From positions 152,084 to 216,083 of the forward strand of contig NZ_KE383933.1 of the NCBI RefSeq assembly GCF_000422845.1: a stretch of 64,000 bases of DNA, in the 5' to 3' direction. The first letter of the stretch is position 1; every line of letters starts with the position of its first letter. This DNA is from Oceanobacter kriegii DSM 6294. GTDB lineage: Bacteria; Pseudomonadota; Gammaproteobacteria; Pseudomonadales; Oceanobacteraceae. The notes under the pieces were generated by a model. The model searched no databases, was not told where the DNA came from, and was given only the letters and a program-made list of their open reading frames with translations. Made by a program: the position numbers and the translations under genes. Positions 17,380 through 27,329 of this stretch are shown here, one piece after another.

Positions 17380-18386
17380 GCCAGGCCCCGTATCAACTAC
17401 TGTGCCGCCACGAAGATTTACACACCGACCGCACGCTGGTCATCAGCGCTGAAGCCAACCTCGACCCGGACTGGGTGCAACTGGCTCGCGACACCGGTGT
17501 CAGCCTGCAAAGCTGGAACTGGACCACCTACCAGAATGCCAAACGCCAACTGGGCGAGGACAAAGTCAGCTTTGGGGTACCGGACAACGAGCTGCCGGAC
17601 AACACCGAACGGGTGATTCTGCTGTGGCCAAAATCCAAGGTATTGGCACAAGCTCTGGTTGAGCAACTGGCCAAAACACCGGACCACCGCTACCTGCCTG
17701 AACTCTGGATCGTTGGTGCCAATGACGCCGGCGGCAAGAGCATCAACAACGCATTGAAATCACTGGCCGACTGCGAAAAACAGGACAGCGCCCGTCGCTG
17801 TTCGCTGTGGTCAGCCCTGCTGAAACCACAGGAAGGCAGCTTCAACTGGTTGCGACTGGCCAAACCGACCCCCTATAAAGACGATTCTTTCCTGTCGTTG
17901 CCCGGCGTCTTCAGCCAGGGCAGCCTCGACGCTGGCACCGAATTGTTGCTGGAAACCCTGCCACCACTGCATGGCAATGCACTGGATCTTGGCTGTGGCA
18001 GCGGCATCATCGGTTTGACCACCGTGAACGACAAAACCACCATGACCCTGTCGGACGTCGACGCCATGGCACTACGCAGCGCGGCACTGAACAGCGCCCG
18101 CAAGGGACTGGAAGTGAGCATCGTGCCAAGCGACGGCTTGGCCGACATCAGCGGTCGTTTCAACTATATTTTATCCAATCCGCCGTTCCACAGCGGCAAG
18201 GAAACGGATTACACCATTGTTGAAACCCTGTTCCGTCAGGCCCGTGATCACCTGACCGTGAACGGCGAAGTCTGGTTGGTGGCCAACCGTCACCTGCCTT
18301 ACGAAGAGTTGGCCAAGGGGCACTTTTCCCAAATAGAGGAAATGGCCAGCGGCCGTGGTTTCAAGGTTATTCGTCTGCGCCGCTGA
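17376..18386 (+). CDS. rsmC: 16S rRNA (guanine-1207-N2)-methyltransferase
   Basis: Methylates G1207 of 16S rRNA in the 30S subunit using S-adenosylmethionine. It is 336 residues, with the duplicated architecture of RsmC: a degenerate N-terminal methyltransferase-like domain and a catalytic C-terminal domain with SAM-binding LDLGCGSGIIG and the N2-guanine motif SNPPFHSG. The family length is about 340. It overlaps the MerR-like gene by 4 bp, which makes it cotranscribed with a putative light regulator; this may be positional rather than functional. Confidence 0.93.
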   Translation: MSQAPYQLLCRHEDLHTDRTLVISAEANLDPDWVQLARDTGVSLQSWNWTTYQNAKRQLGEDKVSFGVPDNELPDNTERVILLWPKSKVLAQALVEQLAKTPDHRYLPELWIVGANDAGGKSINNALKSLADCEKQDSARRCSLWSALLKPQEGSFNWLRLAKPTPYKDDSFLSLPGVFSQGSLDAGTELLLETLPPLHGNALDLGCGSGIIGLTTVNDKTTMTLSDVDAMALRSAALNSARKGLEVSIVPSDGLADISGRFNYILSNPPFHSGKETDYTIVETLFRQARDHLTVNGEVWLVANRHLPYEELAKGHFSQIEEMASGRGFKVIRLRR

Positions 18387-18451
18387 CCCAACTCATCGCC
18401 GCTAATTAGCTTCATTACCACTATCTGGCTCCGCTGTTTAAGGAAGGCCCT

Positions 18452-20488
18452 ATGGATGTTACGCCGACCACTGCCGCCTTCCGTTCAAGTGGGCTCACCT
18501 GCTCTCGGCTACCTCGGCTTACCGCACTGCTGCTGATTATCTTTGGCAGCACAGCGGCACAGGCTGCCGAGCGCCTGTATCAGGCCAGCTGGTTTGAAAC
18601 CAGCCACCCTGATACCGCCATGGACATGCTGACTCGCATTGCCGGCGCCGGACGGGTCAAAACAGCACTGGCCACCGACGACCTGCTGATCGACGGCCTG
18701 AATTCCGATTACCAACAAGTTGAGATTAACGGCATCACGGTGCAGTCCAGCGCCAACAGCCTGCATCGGCTGCTCGACCGCATTCCCTCCAGCGAAGTAC
18801 AAGCCATTGAAGTACGTCGTAACCCAGGTTACGACAGCGACTTTGGCGGCGGCGCTGCGGCCACCATCAACGTCATTCTGAAACAATCTCAACGCCAGCA
18901 ACTGGACGTGGGTTGGTTACCGGCCACCAGCGACCAGCGCAGCAATCACAGTGGCTCCCTGCATCTGGCCCGCGGTGCCGACGAACACTGGCAACTATCG
19001 GCCTCAAAAACCCAGCTCAGCGACACCGTCAGTGGTTACTTTACCGATAACAGCCGTCGCCGCTGGCAACAGCAACGGGAACAACAGGACCTGTTTCTGC
19101 GCGCCGGTTATCGGGGCATGCGCAACGCCCGCGCCAGCTGGGCAGCCAACCTGCTGTACTTGCAGGGCCGCCGTCAGTTTCAGCAAAACGCCCTGCCGCT
19201 GTCACTGCGGTTCAACGTCCACGAGCCAGACCTCGGTGCCAGTGACTACGACAGTCACAACGCCATGCTGCTGTGGAATCTGCAAACCAGCATCAACTGG
19301 GACACCATCAAAAGTCGGCTGATGCTGTCGGGCCAGCAAACTACCGAAGACGTGAACTCCGACTTTTTTGACGACAGCAATCGCCAGCACAGATACAAAC
19401 TGGAATGGCGTATTCGTGAAACCTGGGATGAGCACCGCTGGTCCGGCAGTGCTTCCTGGCTGATTCGCAAGATGTCGTCACGACTGTCCAACCCGCAACA
19501 ACCGGACAGTCAGGTGCAATCCTTGTCACTGCTGGAAAACCGCCTATCAGGCCATCTGGCCGACCACTGGCAGGTCACCCCGGATACCCGCCTGACGGTT
19601 GGCTTGCGTGTCGACAGCTACGAGCTGAAACAGCAAAACCAGAGTGGCAGCGACAGCGACATTGCCACCGGCACCGCCTGGCTGCCGAACAGCACGCTGG
19701 AATATCAACTGGATGATCGCGAGAGCATTGCCCTGTCGATCGGCCAATCCGTCAAGCCGATTCCGGCGGTCGACCGCATTGAGCATCAGGTGCGTGGCTC
19801 GGGCAGCACCACCTGGCTCGGCAATCCGGATCTGGACGACGAAATCACCACCCAAAGCCGCATTGAGTACCGCCGCCGCTTTCAGCCAGACCAACCCGCT
19901 CACCACTATGGTTTTACCCTCGCAGTCAGTCAGCGTTTGATCAGTCGAGCGCTGTACTACGAGTTTGAACGCAGCAGCCAAAACAACACCGACATGACCA
20001 CCATCACGCCCAATAACAGTGACCAACCGACGGTAATACGAGCGATTTCGGCCAGCTATGAAAGCCGCCCGGAAGTGTTCGGTGTGCCCTTTACGCTGGC
20101 GCTATCAGGCAGCCTGTTCAAGACCGAAGTCCAGCACGACAGCGAGATCAATGGCAGCAACCGCTCCCGTATCAGCCAGACTCCCGACAGCCAATGGAAG
20201 CTGTCGTTATCGCACTGGTTTAACCGTCGCCTGAACGCTGGCGTCAGCTGGCAACATCAGGGGCAGTCACGGCAAATTGCCAACGGTGACGACGGCGAAG
20301 TCAGCATTCATACCTCCCGCACCGGCCGCTTTCAGGGGCACTTGCACTGGGGCCAGGAACGCGGTTGGTACAGCGCGTTGAAGTTTACCTATCAGCGCGG
20401 TGAGCGTTACCAGTCTGACGAAGCCAATTTCACCGTTGACGCCAACCCCGGCTGGCACTGGAGCCTTAATGGCGGCTGGCAGTATTAA
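18452..20488 (+). CDS. TonB-dependent receptor-like outer-membrane protein, atypical plug
   Basis: 678 residues with a long N-terminus before a signal core (LTALLLIIFGSTAAQA). The plug is reduced but recognisable: DLLIDGLNSDYQQVEINGITVQ, LLDRIPSSEVQAIEVRRNPG and GGGAAATINVILK. A beta-barrel follows, rich in aromatic and Gln residues and ending in Tyr (GWQY), as required for barrel assembly. No clear TonB box was seen. The GGAAGG ribosome-binding site supports the start. It lies 65 bp after rsmC and has its own terminator. It may be an uptake receptor or a TonB-independent relative; ligand unknown. Confidence 0.82.
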   Translation: MDVTPTTAAFRSSGLTCSRLPRLTALLLIIFGSTAAQAAERLYQASWFETSHPDTAMDMLTRIAGAGRVKTALATDDLLIDGLNSDYQQVEINGITVQSSANSLHRLLDRIPSSEVQAIEVRRNPGYDSDFGGGAAATINVILKQSQRQQLDVGWLPATSDQRSNHSGSLHLARGADEHWQLSASKTQLSDTVSGYFTDNSRRRWQQQREQQDLFLRAGYRGMRNARASWAANLLYLQGRRQFQQNALPLSLRFNVHEPDLGASDYDSHNAMLLWNLQTSINWDTIKSRLMLSGQQTTEDVNSDFFDDSNRQHRYKLEWRIRETWDEHRWSGSASWLIRKMSSRLSNPQQPDSQVQSLSLLENRLSGHLADHWQVTPDTRLTVGLRVDSYELKQQNQSGSDSDIATGTAWLPNSTLEYQLDDRESIALSIGQSVKPIPAVDRIEHQVRGSGSTTWLGNPDLDDEITTQSRIEYRRRFQPDQPAHHYGFTLAVSQRLISRALYYEFERSSQNNTDMTTITPNNSDQPTVIRAISASYESRPEVFGVPFTLALSGSLFKTEVQHDSEINGSNRSRISQTPDSQWKLSLSHWFNRRLNAGVSWQHQGQSRQIANGDDGEVSIHTSRTGRFQGHLHWGQERGWYSALKFTYQRGERYQSDEANFTVDANPGWHWSLNGGWQY

Positions 20489-20521
20489 TTTGCCAGCCCT
20501 ACCGAAACCCAGGCCAGAAAC

Positions 20522-20552
20522 AAAAACGACAGCCCAAAGGCTGCCGTTCTTT
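20522..20552. terminator. Intrinsic terminator
   Basis: An 8-bp stem with one mismatch (CGACAGCC / GGCTGCCG), a short loop, an A-run before and a T-rich tail, between the TonB-like gene (+) and speD (-). Confidence 0.7.
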
Positions 20553-20584
20553 AATTACTTACCTACTCACTTACCTGGAAGCAC

Positions 20585-21379
20585 TTACTCTGGCATGTTG
20601 CGGGAGTAGAAGATTTCCAGCATCTCACGACGCAGCTTGCCTTCAATTTCCGTACGCTCTTCGGCTGACAGGTTTTGTGCCGCTTCGCCAAACAGGTAGT
20701 TGTCCAGCTCGAAGTCCTTCAACAGCATCTTGGTGTGGAAGGTGTTTTCCTGATACACGTTCACGTCGATCATCTGATAGGCGTTCTGGGTATCTTCGGT
20801 CAGGTAGTTCTGGATCGAGTTGATGTCGTGATCAATGTAGTGCTTCACGCCGTCCACATCGCGGGTAAAACCACGCACGCGGTAATCGACGGTCACGATA
20901 TCGGAGTCGAACGAGTGAATCAGGTAGTTCAGCGCTTTCAGCGGTGAAATCAGACCACAGGTCGACACGTCGATATCGGCACGGAACGTACTGATACCGC
21001 CGTGTGGGTGGCTTTCAGGGTAGGTGTGAACCGTAACGTGGCTCTTGTCCAGGTGTCCCACCACAGAATCACGCAGCGGGCCTGGCTTTTCTTCCATCAG
21101 GTCTTCGCTGGGTGGTACTTCGTGTTCTGCGATCAGAATCGTTACGCTTGCGCCTTCCGGTTCATAATCCTGACGGGCCACATTCAGAATGTTGGCACCG
21201 ATAATATCCACTACATCCCCAAGAATCTGGGTCAGACGGTCTGCATTATATAATTCGTCGATGTATTTGATGTACTCCTGACGTTCTTTCTCGTTTTGCG
21301 TATAGCAAATATCGTAGATGTTGAAGCTCAGGGATTTGGTCAGGTTGTTGAAGCCGTGAAGGCGCAACTTGTTGTTCAA
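20585..21379 (-). CDS. speD: S-adenosylmethionine decarboxylase proenzyme
   Basis: Makes decarboxylated SAM, the aminopropyl donor for spermidine. The 264 residues equal the E. coli protein. The self-cleavage site LDKSH has Ser113, which becomes the pyruvoyl group; [11 protein letters not shown] and [23 protein letters not shown] are characteristic. Spermidine synthase (speE) is not adjacent here. Identification is firm. Confidence 0.97.
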   Translation of the reverse strand: MNNKLRLHGFNNLTKSLSFNIYDICYTQNEKERQEYIKYIDELYNADRLTQILGDVVDIIGANILNVARQDYEPEGASVTILIAEHEVPPSEDLMEEKPGPLRDSVVGHLDKSHVTVHTYPESHPHGGISTFRADIDVSTCGLISPLKALNYLIHSFDSDIVTVDYRVRGFTRDVDGVKHYIDHDINSIQNYLTEDTQNAYQMIDVNVYQENTFHTKMLLKDFELDNYLFGEAAQNLSAEERTEIEGKLRREMLEIFYSRNMPE

Positions 21380-21477
21380 TAGAGTGTCCTCAATTACCCC
21401 GCAAAGCGGTGGAGTCAGGTTTCAAACGGTTGCCAGGCAGCCCCGGCAACTTGTGTCGATCAGATGTCGTCGATCTG

Positions 21478-21897
21478 TCAGTCTTCGATCACTTCATGGC
21501 TGTGGGTAATTTCCACGCCCGCTTGCTCCAGCATGATGGACGCTGAGCAGTATTTTTCGGCCGACAGCTTCACCGCACGCTCGACGCTAGCGGCTTTCAG
21601 GTCCTTGCCTTTCACCTTGAAGTGAACATGAATTTTGGTGAATACCGACGGTACGCTGTCAGCGCGTTCTGCTTCGATGGAGGCCACACAGTCGGTCACC
21701 TGCTGACGTTGCTTGGTCAGAATACTCATCACATCAAAGCTGGTGCAGCCGCCCAGACCCAGCAGCAACATTTCCATCGGACGTACGCCCATGTTGCGAC
21801 CGCCGTGATCTTCCGGTCCATCCATGACAACGGAATGACCGCTGCCGGATTCGCCCAGGAACATGGCACCATCTACCCATTTGATTTCTGCTTTCAT
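21478..21897 (-). CDS. OsmC-family protein (YhfA-like)
   Basis: 139-residue OsmC/Ohr-fold protein from the ATG at 21897; the open frame continues 44 codons upstream but reads as non-homologous sequence. The two redox cysteines of the family are present: Cys51 in GLGGCTSFD and Cys117 in AEKYCSASIML. The sequence resembles the YhfA group rather than Ohr. In gammaproteobacteria YhfA-like genes commonly lie next to crp, as here. Peroxide or electrophile detoxification is the family role, though YhfA itself is poorly characterised. Confidence 0.88.
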   Translation of the reverse strand: MKAEIKWVDGAMFLGESGSGHSVVMDGPEDHGGRNMGVRPMEMLLLGLGGCTSFDVMSILTKQRQQVTDCVASIEAERADSVPSVFTKIHVHFKVKGKDLKAASVERAVKLSAEKYCSASIMLEQAGVEITHSHEVIED

Positions 21898-22168
21898 ATG
21901 TCCTTCCCGACCAGTCACCATCGCCACAACGCATGGCGATTCAAGGTTGCGGAGGGTATCACATAGAAGGAAGTCAGTTAAAACAAAGGTCCCTCTCCAA
22001 CGTGGCTGCGGCCCGGCTTTTTGGGCCATGGTGATTGCAAAAAATTGTGCTGTTTTGGCAATGACAGGGAACCGGTCATGACTGACGCAGTCGGAACAGG
22101 CGCTTGAATCGCAGCCACAGTTACAGATATGGTTTCAAGCTGCTACTTAACAAACTGCACCGATTGTT

Positions 22169-22184
22169 TGTGACAGGCGTCACC
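22169..22184 (+). promoter_or_regulatory. CRP/Vfr-like binding site upstream of crp
   Basis: TGTGA-CAGGCG-TCACC matches the TGTGA-N6-TCACA consensus at 9 of 10 positions. It lies about 100 bp before the crp start in the 390-bp gap between the OsmC gene and crp, suggesting autoregulation. The rest of that gap shows no gene. Confidence 0.65.
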
Positions 22185-22287
22185 GCCTGAAGCAAAATCG
22201 CTAACAGAACGAGCGATAGAGTGAGATACTGAAGCGCTTCTTAAGCTTGATTGTTTCATCATTTCGCAAATGGATTGGAAGCCCGAT

Positions 22288-22926
22288 ATGAGCCTGGTTA
22301 AACCGCCGCAAAAGGACCCTTACCTGGAAGACTTCCTGAGCCAATGTCACCGTCGTCGTTACCCTGCACGTAGTACGCTGATTTACGCTGGCGAGGAAAG
22401 CAACACTCTTTATTACCTGGTCAAAGGATCGGTCAGTGTCATCATCGAAGATGAAGACGGCCGCGATATGATCATGGCCTACCTGAACCCGGGGGATTTC
22501 TTCGGTGAAATGGGCCTGTTTGAAGAAGAACAGTCACCACGCACCGCCTGGGTGAAAGCCAAAACCGAATGTGAAGTGGCTGAAATCAGCTATGCCAAGT
22601 TCGAGGAAATGGTCAAACTGAACCCGTCACTGATGTTCAAGCTGTTCCGTCAAATGGCCAATCGCCTGAGCCACACCACCCGCAAAGCCGGTGACCTGGT
22701 GTTTATGGACGTGACTGGCCGCGTCGCCCGCACTTTGCTGGAGCTGAGCAAGCAGCCGGATGCCATGACCCACCCGGACGGTATGCAGATCAAGATTACC
22801 CGTCAGGAAATTGGCCGCATTGTGGGTTGTTCCCGCGAAATGGTTGGCCGGGTTCTGAAAGATCTGGAAGACGGTGGACTGGTGTCTGTGAAAGGCAAAA
22901 CCATGGTGGTTTACGGCACTCGTTAA
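22288..22926 (+). CDS. crp: cAMP-responsive regulator Crp/Vfr
   Basis: Global regulator of the CRP/FNR family. The 212 residues start at the ATG at 22288 (MSLVKPPQ), which has GGAAG six bases upstream; an ATG six codons earlier is also in frame. The cAMP-binding loop is [18 protein letters not shown] (72-89, with Arg85), and Thr130-Thr131 lie at the start of the C-helix region. The winged helix-turn-helix (about 171-193) is [23 protein letters not shown]. It is very close to Pseudomonas Vfr (214 residues). A CRP-like site lies upstream and a terminator downstream. Confidence 0.96.
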   Translation: MSLVKPPQKDPYLEDFLSQCHRRRYPARSTLIYAGEESNTLYYLVKGSVSVIIEDEDGRDMIMAYLNPGDFFGEMGLFEEEQSPRTAWVKAKTECEVAEISYAKFEEMVKLNPSLMFKLFRQMANRLSHTTRKAGDLVFMDVTGRVARTLLELSKQPDAMTHPDGMQIKITRQEIGRIVGCSREMVGRVLKDLEDGGLVSVKGKTMVVYGTR

Positions 22927-22965
22927 TCCCTGCCTTCATACCGCCGATGCTCATCGAGCAGATAC

Positions 22966-22997
22966 AAAAAAGCGCTGACATGTCAGCGCTTTTTTCG
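22966..22997. terminator. Bidirectional intrinsic terminator
   Basis: Perfect palindrome with stem AAAAAAGCGCTGACA and its complement, between crp (+) and trpC (-). Confidence 0.92.
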
Positions 22998-23047
22998 TTT
23001 TCGGACCGGGCTTCAGGGCCGCTTTTCAAACGGCTCTTTCAATCCAT

Positions 23048-23854
23048 TCAGAAGAACAGCTTCTGCAACTCTTCGCCCGGCTCTTCAGCACGCATAAAGG
23101 CTTCACCCACCAGGAAACCGTGAACGTTGTGCTGACGCATTTCAGCCACTTCGTCGCGGCCAAAGATACCGCTTTCAGTGACCAGCAATTTGCCCTGAGG
23201 CACCATATCCAGCAAGCCGTAGGTGGTTTGCAGGGTCACGTCGAAGGTATGCAGGTTGCGGTTGTTAATGCCCAGCAATGGCGTTTGCAGCTTCAGTGCG
23301 GACTCCATTTCCTTGGCGTCGTGCACTTCGACCAGCACATCCAGACCCAGCTCCAGCGCCAGGCCTTCAAGATCTTGCAACTGCATGTCGGACAACGCCG
23401 ATACAATAAGCAGCACACAGTCAGCACCGATCTGACGGGCTTCGTAAATCTGATAAGGGTCGACCAGAAAATCCTTGCGGATTACCGGCAGAGAGCAGGC
23501 TGCACGGGCTTCTTTCAGGTAGTCCTCATGGCCCTGAAAGTACTCGGCATCGGTCAGCACCGACAAACAGGCCGCACCGCCTTTCTCATAAGACTCGGCG
23601 ATTTGACCCGGGACAAAGTTCTCGCGGATCACGCCTTTTGATGGCGAGGCTTTTTTGATTTCAGCAATCACCGCTGGCAAGCCAGCGTCGACCTTGGCTT
23701 TCATCGCCGCGTGAAAACCACGCAGCGCGTCCGGGTCCATATCCAGCGCCTGAGCCTTCAGCTCGTTCAATGGCAGGCTTTTGCTGCGCAAAGCAATTTC
23801 TTCCTGCTTGGTCAGCAGGATTTTTTTCAGAATGGTTGGCGTATCGTTGTTCAC
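23048..23854 (-). CDS. trpC: Indole-3-glycerol-phosphate synthase
   Basis: Closes the indole ring in tryptophan synthesis. The 268 residues form a monofunctional TIM barrel (no fused TrpF). Motifs include the N-terminal [26 protein letters not shown] with the catalytic Lys, [29 protein letters not shown] and VTESGI. It is last in the trpE-trpG-trpD-trpC run, 21 bp after trpD. trpF, trpB and trpA are not in the window. Confidence 0.97.
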   Translation of the reverse strand: MNNDTPTILKKILLTKQEEIALRSKSLPLNELKAQALDMDPDALRGFHAAMKAKVDAGLPAVIAEIKKASPSKGVIRENFVPGQIAESYEKGGAACLSVLTDAEYFQGHEDYLKEARAACSLPVIRKDFLVDPYQIYEARQIGADCVLLIVSALSDMQLQDLEGLALELGLDVLVEVHDAKEMESALKLQTPLLGINNRNLHTFDVTLQTTYGLLDMVPQGKLLVTESGIFGRDEVAEMRQHNVHGFLVGEAFMRAEEPGEELQKLFF

Positions 23855-23875
23855 TGTCAGTTACCTTGCTGGCTA

Positions 23876-24922
23876 TCAGCTTTGCGCGTCTTCAGCGAGG
23901 TATTCAGAGAAGCTCGCCAGTTCTTTCATTTTTTCCAGTGCCAGACCCGAATAAATCGCGTCCTGCGCCATGCTGACACCGTCTTTCAGGTTCATCGCCA
24001 AACCGGCAACGTAGATCGCCGCACCGGCGTTCAGCGCCAGCATGTCGGCGGCTTTTTCACCCGCCGGGGTTTTGCGTTTGCCGAGTGCGTCACGGATCAG
24101 CTCCAGGCTTTGCTCGGCGCCATCAACACTCAGACCTTCCAGGCTCTGACGCTCAATGCCGAGGTCTTCCGGGGTGATGGTCAGCTCACGCAGCTCGCCC
24201 ATGTAGAGTTCGCAGGCGTGGGTTGGACCCGCGAGGCTGATTTCATCCAGTCCTTCGTCGGAATGCACCACCAGCACATGGCCAGCGTTCAGACGTTGCA
24301 GGGTTTCCGCAATCGGCTTGATCAGGTCTTTTGAGTACACACCAATCACCTGATTCGGCACACCTGCCGGGTTGGTCATTGGGCCAAGAATGTTGAACAC
24401 GGTGCGCATGCCCAGCGACTTGCGCACACCAATGGCGTGCTTCATGGCGCTGTGGTGCATTGGCGCAAACATAAAGCCGACACCCAGCTCTTCGATGCAA
24501 CGGGCAACCTGTTCGCTGTTCAGTTGCAGGTTCACACCCGCTGCTTCCAGCAAATCGGCACTGCCGGATTTGGAAGACACACCACGGTTACCGTGTTTGG
24601 CCACCTTGCCACCGGCCGCCGCCACCACAAAGGAAGACGCGGTGGAGACGTTGAACATGTTAGCACCGTCACCGCCAGTACCGACGATGTCGACGGCGTG
24701 CAGCGGGTGTACTTCAACTCCACTGGCCAGTTCGCGCATGACTTTCACGGCACCGACGATTTCGTCGATGGTTTCGCCTTTCATGCGCAGGGCAACCAGA
24801 AAGCCGCCCACCTGGGCAGGATCGGCCTGGCCGGTCATGATCTGGTTCATCACCTCGATCATTTCTTCGGTGGTCAGGTTTTCACGCTCGACCACTTTGG
24901 ACAAGGCTTCACGAATTTCCAT
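23876..24922 (-). CDS. trpD: Anthranilate phosphoribosyltransferase
   Basis: Adds phosphoribosyl to anthranilate. 348 residues with the glycine-rich PRPP loop [44 protein letters not shown] and [13 protein letters not shown]. It is a stand-alone enzyme, not fused to TrpG. It starts 13 bp after trpG and precedes trpC in the operon. Confidence 0.97.
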   Translation of the reverse strand: MEIREALSKVVERENLTTEEMIEVMNQIMTGQADPAQVGGFLVALRMKGETIDEIVGAVKVMRELASGVEVHPLHAVDIVGTGGDGANMFNVSTASSFVVAAAGGKVAKHGNRGVSSKSGSADLLEAAGVNLQLNSEQVARCIEELGVGFMFAPMHHSAMKHAIGVRKSLGMRTVFNILGPMTNPAGVPNQVIGVYSKDLIKPIAETLQRLNAGHVLVVHSDEGLDEISLAGPTHACELYMGELRELTITPEDLGIERQSLEGLSVDGAEQSLELIRDALGKRKTPAGEKAADMLALNAGAAIYVAGLAMNLKDGVSMAQDAIYSGLALEKMKELASFSEYLAEDAQS

Positions 24923-24935
24923 TTTGGTCTCCTGT

Positions 24936-25523
24936 TCAATCCAGTCGCATTTGCAGAAAGTTATTCAGCAAATCGTGGCCGTGTTGGGTAAGAATTGATT
25001 CCGGGTGGAACTGCACACCTTCAATCGGCAGTTCCTTGTGACGTACGCCCATGATTTCTTCCATCGAGCCGTCTTCGTTTTCCGTCCAGGCGGTAATTTC
25101 CAGACAGTCCGGAATGGTGTCCTTGTCGATCACCAGCGAATGGTAACGGGTGGCCTGATACGGATTGGTCAGCCCGGCAAACACGCCCTTGTCGCTGTGG
25201 TGAATGGCCGACAGCTTGCCGTGCATCACTTGCCCGGCGCGAACGATGTCACCGCCAAACACCTGACCAATGGACTGGTGGCCCAGACAGATGCCCAGAA
25301 TCGGCAATTTGCCGGCGAAGTAACGAATGGCCTCCATCGAGATACCGGCTTCGTTCGGCGTGCATGGCCCCGGTGAAATCACCAGATGGTCCGGGTTCAT
25401 GGCTTCGATATCTTCAATGGTGATTTCGTCATTGCGAAACACCCGCACATCGGCACCCAGTTCCGCAAAATACTGTACGACGTTGTAGGTAAAAGAGTCG
25501 TAGTTATCAATCATTACCAGCAT
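24936..25523 (-). CDS. trpG: Anthranilate synthase component II (glutamine amidotransferase)
   Basis: Class I glutamine amidotransferase that supplies ammonia to TrpE. The 195 residues contain nucleophile Cys79 in [10 protein letters not shown], oxyanion-loop [10 protein letters not shown], and the His-Glu pair of [10 protein letters not shown] near the C-terminus. The start [10 protein letters not shown] at 25523 is preferred because GGAG lies six bases upstream; an ATG four codons earlier is open. In pseudomonads this protein can also serve p-aminobenzoate synthesis. Confidence 0.95.
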   Translation of the reverse strand: MLVMIDNYDSFTYNVVQYFAELGADVRVFRNDEITIEDIEAMNPDHLVISPGPCTPNEAGISMEAIRYFAGKLPILGICLGHQSIGQVFGGDIVRAGQVMHGKLSAIHHSDKGVFAGLTNPYQATRYHSLVIDKDTIPDCLEITAWTENEDGSMEEIMGVRHKELPIEGVQFHPESILTQHGHDLLNNFLQMRLD

Positions 25524-25597
25524 GTTGTGCTCCATCGCGGCCAGCCTGTGCGGCCGCGCTAAAATTCGGTTGAACGGCTATTCGGAAAACTGACGGA

Positions 25598-27082
25598 TCA
25601 CTGATCCAGTCCGGCTTCGGCCAGAGCCACGGCTCTGAACATCGCACGACCCTTGTTCAGGGTTTCCTGCCATTCCATCTCAGGCACCGAATCGGCCACC
25701 AGACCGGCACCGGCCTGAATGTTCAACACACCGTCCTTGATCACCGCAGTACGAATGGCGATGGCAGTATCCATATTGCCGTTCCAGCTCAGGTAACCCA
25801 CGGCACCGCCGTAAACGCCACGCTTGGTGTGTTCAAACTCGTCGATGATTTCCATCGCGCGGATTTTTGGAGCACCGCTCAAGGTACCGGCAGGATGCAC
25901 TGCACGCAGTACATCCATGGCAGTAATACCTTCTTTCACCTGACCCGTGACGTTGGACACAATGTGCATCACGTGGCTGTAACGCTCGACCACCATCTGT
26001 TCGGTGAGGTTCACCTCGCCGGTTTGCGCCACCCGGCCGACGTCGTTACGGCCAAGGTCAATCAGCATCAGGTGTTCGGCGATTTCTTTCGGATCGGCCA
26101 GCAGCTCTTCTTCCAGCGCCTTGTCTTTTTCCGGGGTATCGCCACGCTTGCGGGTACCGGCAATCGGACGCACGGTGACTTCGCCGTCTTCCAGACGCGC
26201 CAGAATTTCCGGCGAAGAACCCACCACGTGGAAGTCATCGAGGTGCAGGCAGTACATGTAAGGAGACGGATTCAGGGTGCGCAGGGCACGGTAGATATTG
26301 ACCGGATCACCACTGAATGGCACCTGCATGCGCTGCGACAGCACACACTGCATGATATCGCCGGACAGCACGTATTCCTTGACCGATTCCACCGCCGACT
26401 TGAACTCATCCGCGCCGTACACCGACTGGAAATCTTCTTCAGCCACGGTACGGGATTCCGCCAAAGGCTGACCAATTGGGCCGGAATATGGCGTCCGCAG
26501 GGTTTCGCGCAGCTGCTCCAGACGTTGCTGGGCCTTGTTGTACGCGTCGTCCTGCTGTGGGTCGGCCAGCACAATCAGGTTGAGCTTGCCGCTGAGGTTA
26601 TCGAACACCACCACTTCTTCAGACACCATCAGCAGGATGTCCGGCGTGCCGATTTCATCCGGCGGGCAGGTTTTCATCAAGCGCGGCTCGATGTAACGCA
26701 CGGTGTCGTAACCAAAGTAGCCCACCAGACCGCCCTGGAAACGTGGCAGACCTTCGAGGTCGGGCACCTTGTAGCTTTGCTGCAATTCGGAGACGTATTC
26801 CAGCGGGTCTTTTACGTCCAGCTCGCTGACGATTTGGCCGTTTTCAAGGCGCGTCACACGATGGCCTGAGACCTTGATCACTTCGCGGGCAGGCAAGCCA
26901 ATGATCGAATAACGGCCCCACTTTTCGCCGCCCTGGACAGACTCAAACAGGTAGGAATACGGCGCATTGGCCAGTTTCAGGTAAGTGCTCAGAGGCGTGT
27001 CGATATCAGCCAACACCTGGCGTGCAACAGGAATACGGTTATAGCCCTGCTCAACCAGTGAGTTAAATTCTTGCAGTGTCAT
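25598..27082 (-). CDS. trpE: Anthranilate synthase component I
   Basis: Chorismate-using committed step of tryptophan synthesis. 494 residues from the ATG at 27082 ([18 protein letters not shown]). The Trp-feedback region reads [18 protein letters not shown], a variant of the usual LLES. The catalytic core has [45 protein letters not shown] and [15 protein letters not shown]. The open frame extends 16 codons upstream into the leader, but no ribosome-binding site favours that start. It is preceded by a leader peptide and hairpin. The regulatory logic implied is attenuation by tryptophan supply. Confidence 0.96.
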   Translation of the reverse strand: MTLQEFNSLVEQGYNRIPVARQVLADIDTPLSTYLKLANAPYSYLFESVQGGEKWGRYSIIGLPAREVIKVSGHRVTRLENGQIVSELDVKDPLEYVSELQQSYKVPDLEGLPRFQGGLVGYFGYDTVRYIEPRLMKTCPPDEIGTPDILLMVSEEVVVFDNLSGKLNLIVLADPQQDDAYNKAQQRLEQLRETLRTPYSGPIGQPLAESRTVAEEDFQSVYGADEFKSAVESVKEYVLSGDIMQCVLSQRMQVPFSGDPVNIYRALRTLNPSPYMYCLHLDDFHVVGSSPEILARLEDGEVTVRPIAGTRKRGDTPEKDKALEEELLADPKEIAEHLMLIDLGRNDVGRVAQTGEVNLTEQMVVERYSHVMHIVSNVTGQVKEGITAMDVLRAVHPAGTLSGAPKIRAMEIIDEFEHTKRGVYGGAVGYLSWNGNMDTAIAIRTAVIKDGVLNIQAGAGLVADSVPEMEWQETLNKGRAMFRAVALAEAGLDQ

Positions 27083-27123
27083 ATGGGTAGGAACCTGATA
27101 GAAATTGTAAACGCAATTAGAGA

Positions 27124-27137
27124 TGCCCACGCGGGCA
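27124..27137 (-). promoter_or_regulatory. Hairpin between trp leader peptide and trpE
   Basis: TGCCC-GCGT-GGGCA stem on the transcribed strand, between the leader stop and the trpE ATG. The downstream sequence (TCTCTAATTGCGTTT) is U-rich but lacks a long uninterrupted U-run. It may be a weak attenuator or may act on translation. A competing pairing (CGATG overlapping the Trp codons with CATCG after the stop) is possible. Confidence 0.5.
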
Positions 27138-27151
27138 GATAGGCGATGCGT

Positions 27152-27214
27152 TTACCACCATCGACGGACGAGCAGTTGACCTTTTTGCAGAGGGCAGTTG
27201 AGTGGGTAAAACAC
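27152..27214 (-). CDS. trpL: trp operon leader peptide (20 codons, ends Trp-Trp)
   Basis: A 20-codon frame with a GTG start reads MFYPLNCPLQKGQLLVRRWW and then stops. Two adjacent Trp codons immediately before the stop are the hallmark of a tryptophan attenuator leader. GGGAG (27221-27225) lies six bases upstream of this GTG; another GTG directly before it is also possible. A promoter is centred about 50 bp upstream, and a hairpin lies between the leader stop and trpE. It is too short for routine gene finding. Confidence 0.75.
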   Translation of the reverse strand: MFYPLNCPLQKGQLLVRRWW

Positions 27215-27250
27215 CACGAGCTCCCGGATAATTATTTTGACAAGACCTGC

Positions 27251-27278
27251 ATCATAACAGATGACCGAAGCACGGCAA
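27251..27278 (-). promoter_or_regulatory. Promoter of the trp leader-trpEGDC operon
   Basis: On the minus strand, -35 TTGCCG (27273-27278) and -10 TATGAT (27251-27256) are 16 bp apart. The predicted start of transcription is about 20 bp before the leader ribosome-binding site. It lies just after the HAD gene stop codon. Confidence 0.65.
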
Positions 27279-27329
27279 GCCAGCAAGCAAGCCGTTTCTG
27301 GCACAGCGGCCAGCCCAACAAAAGGCGGT

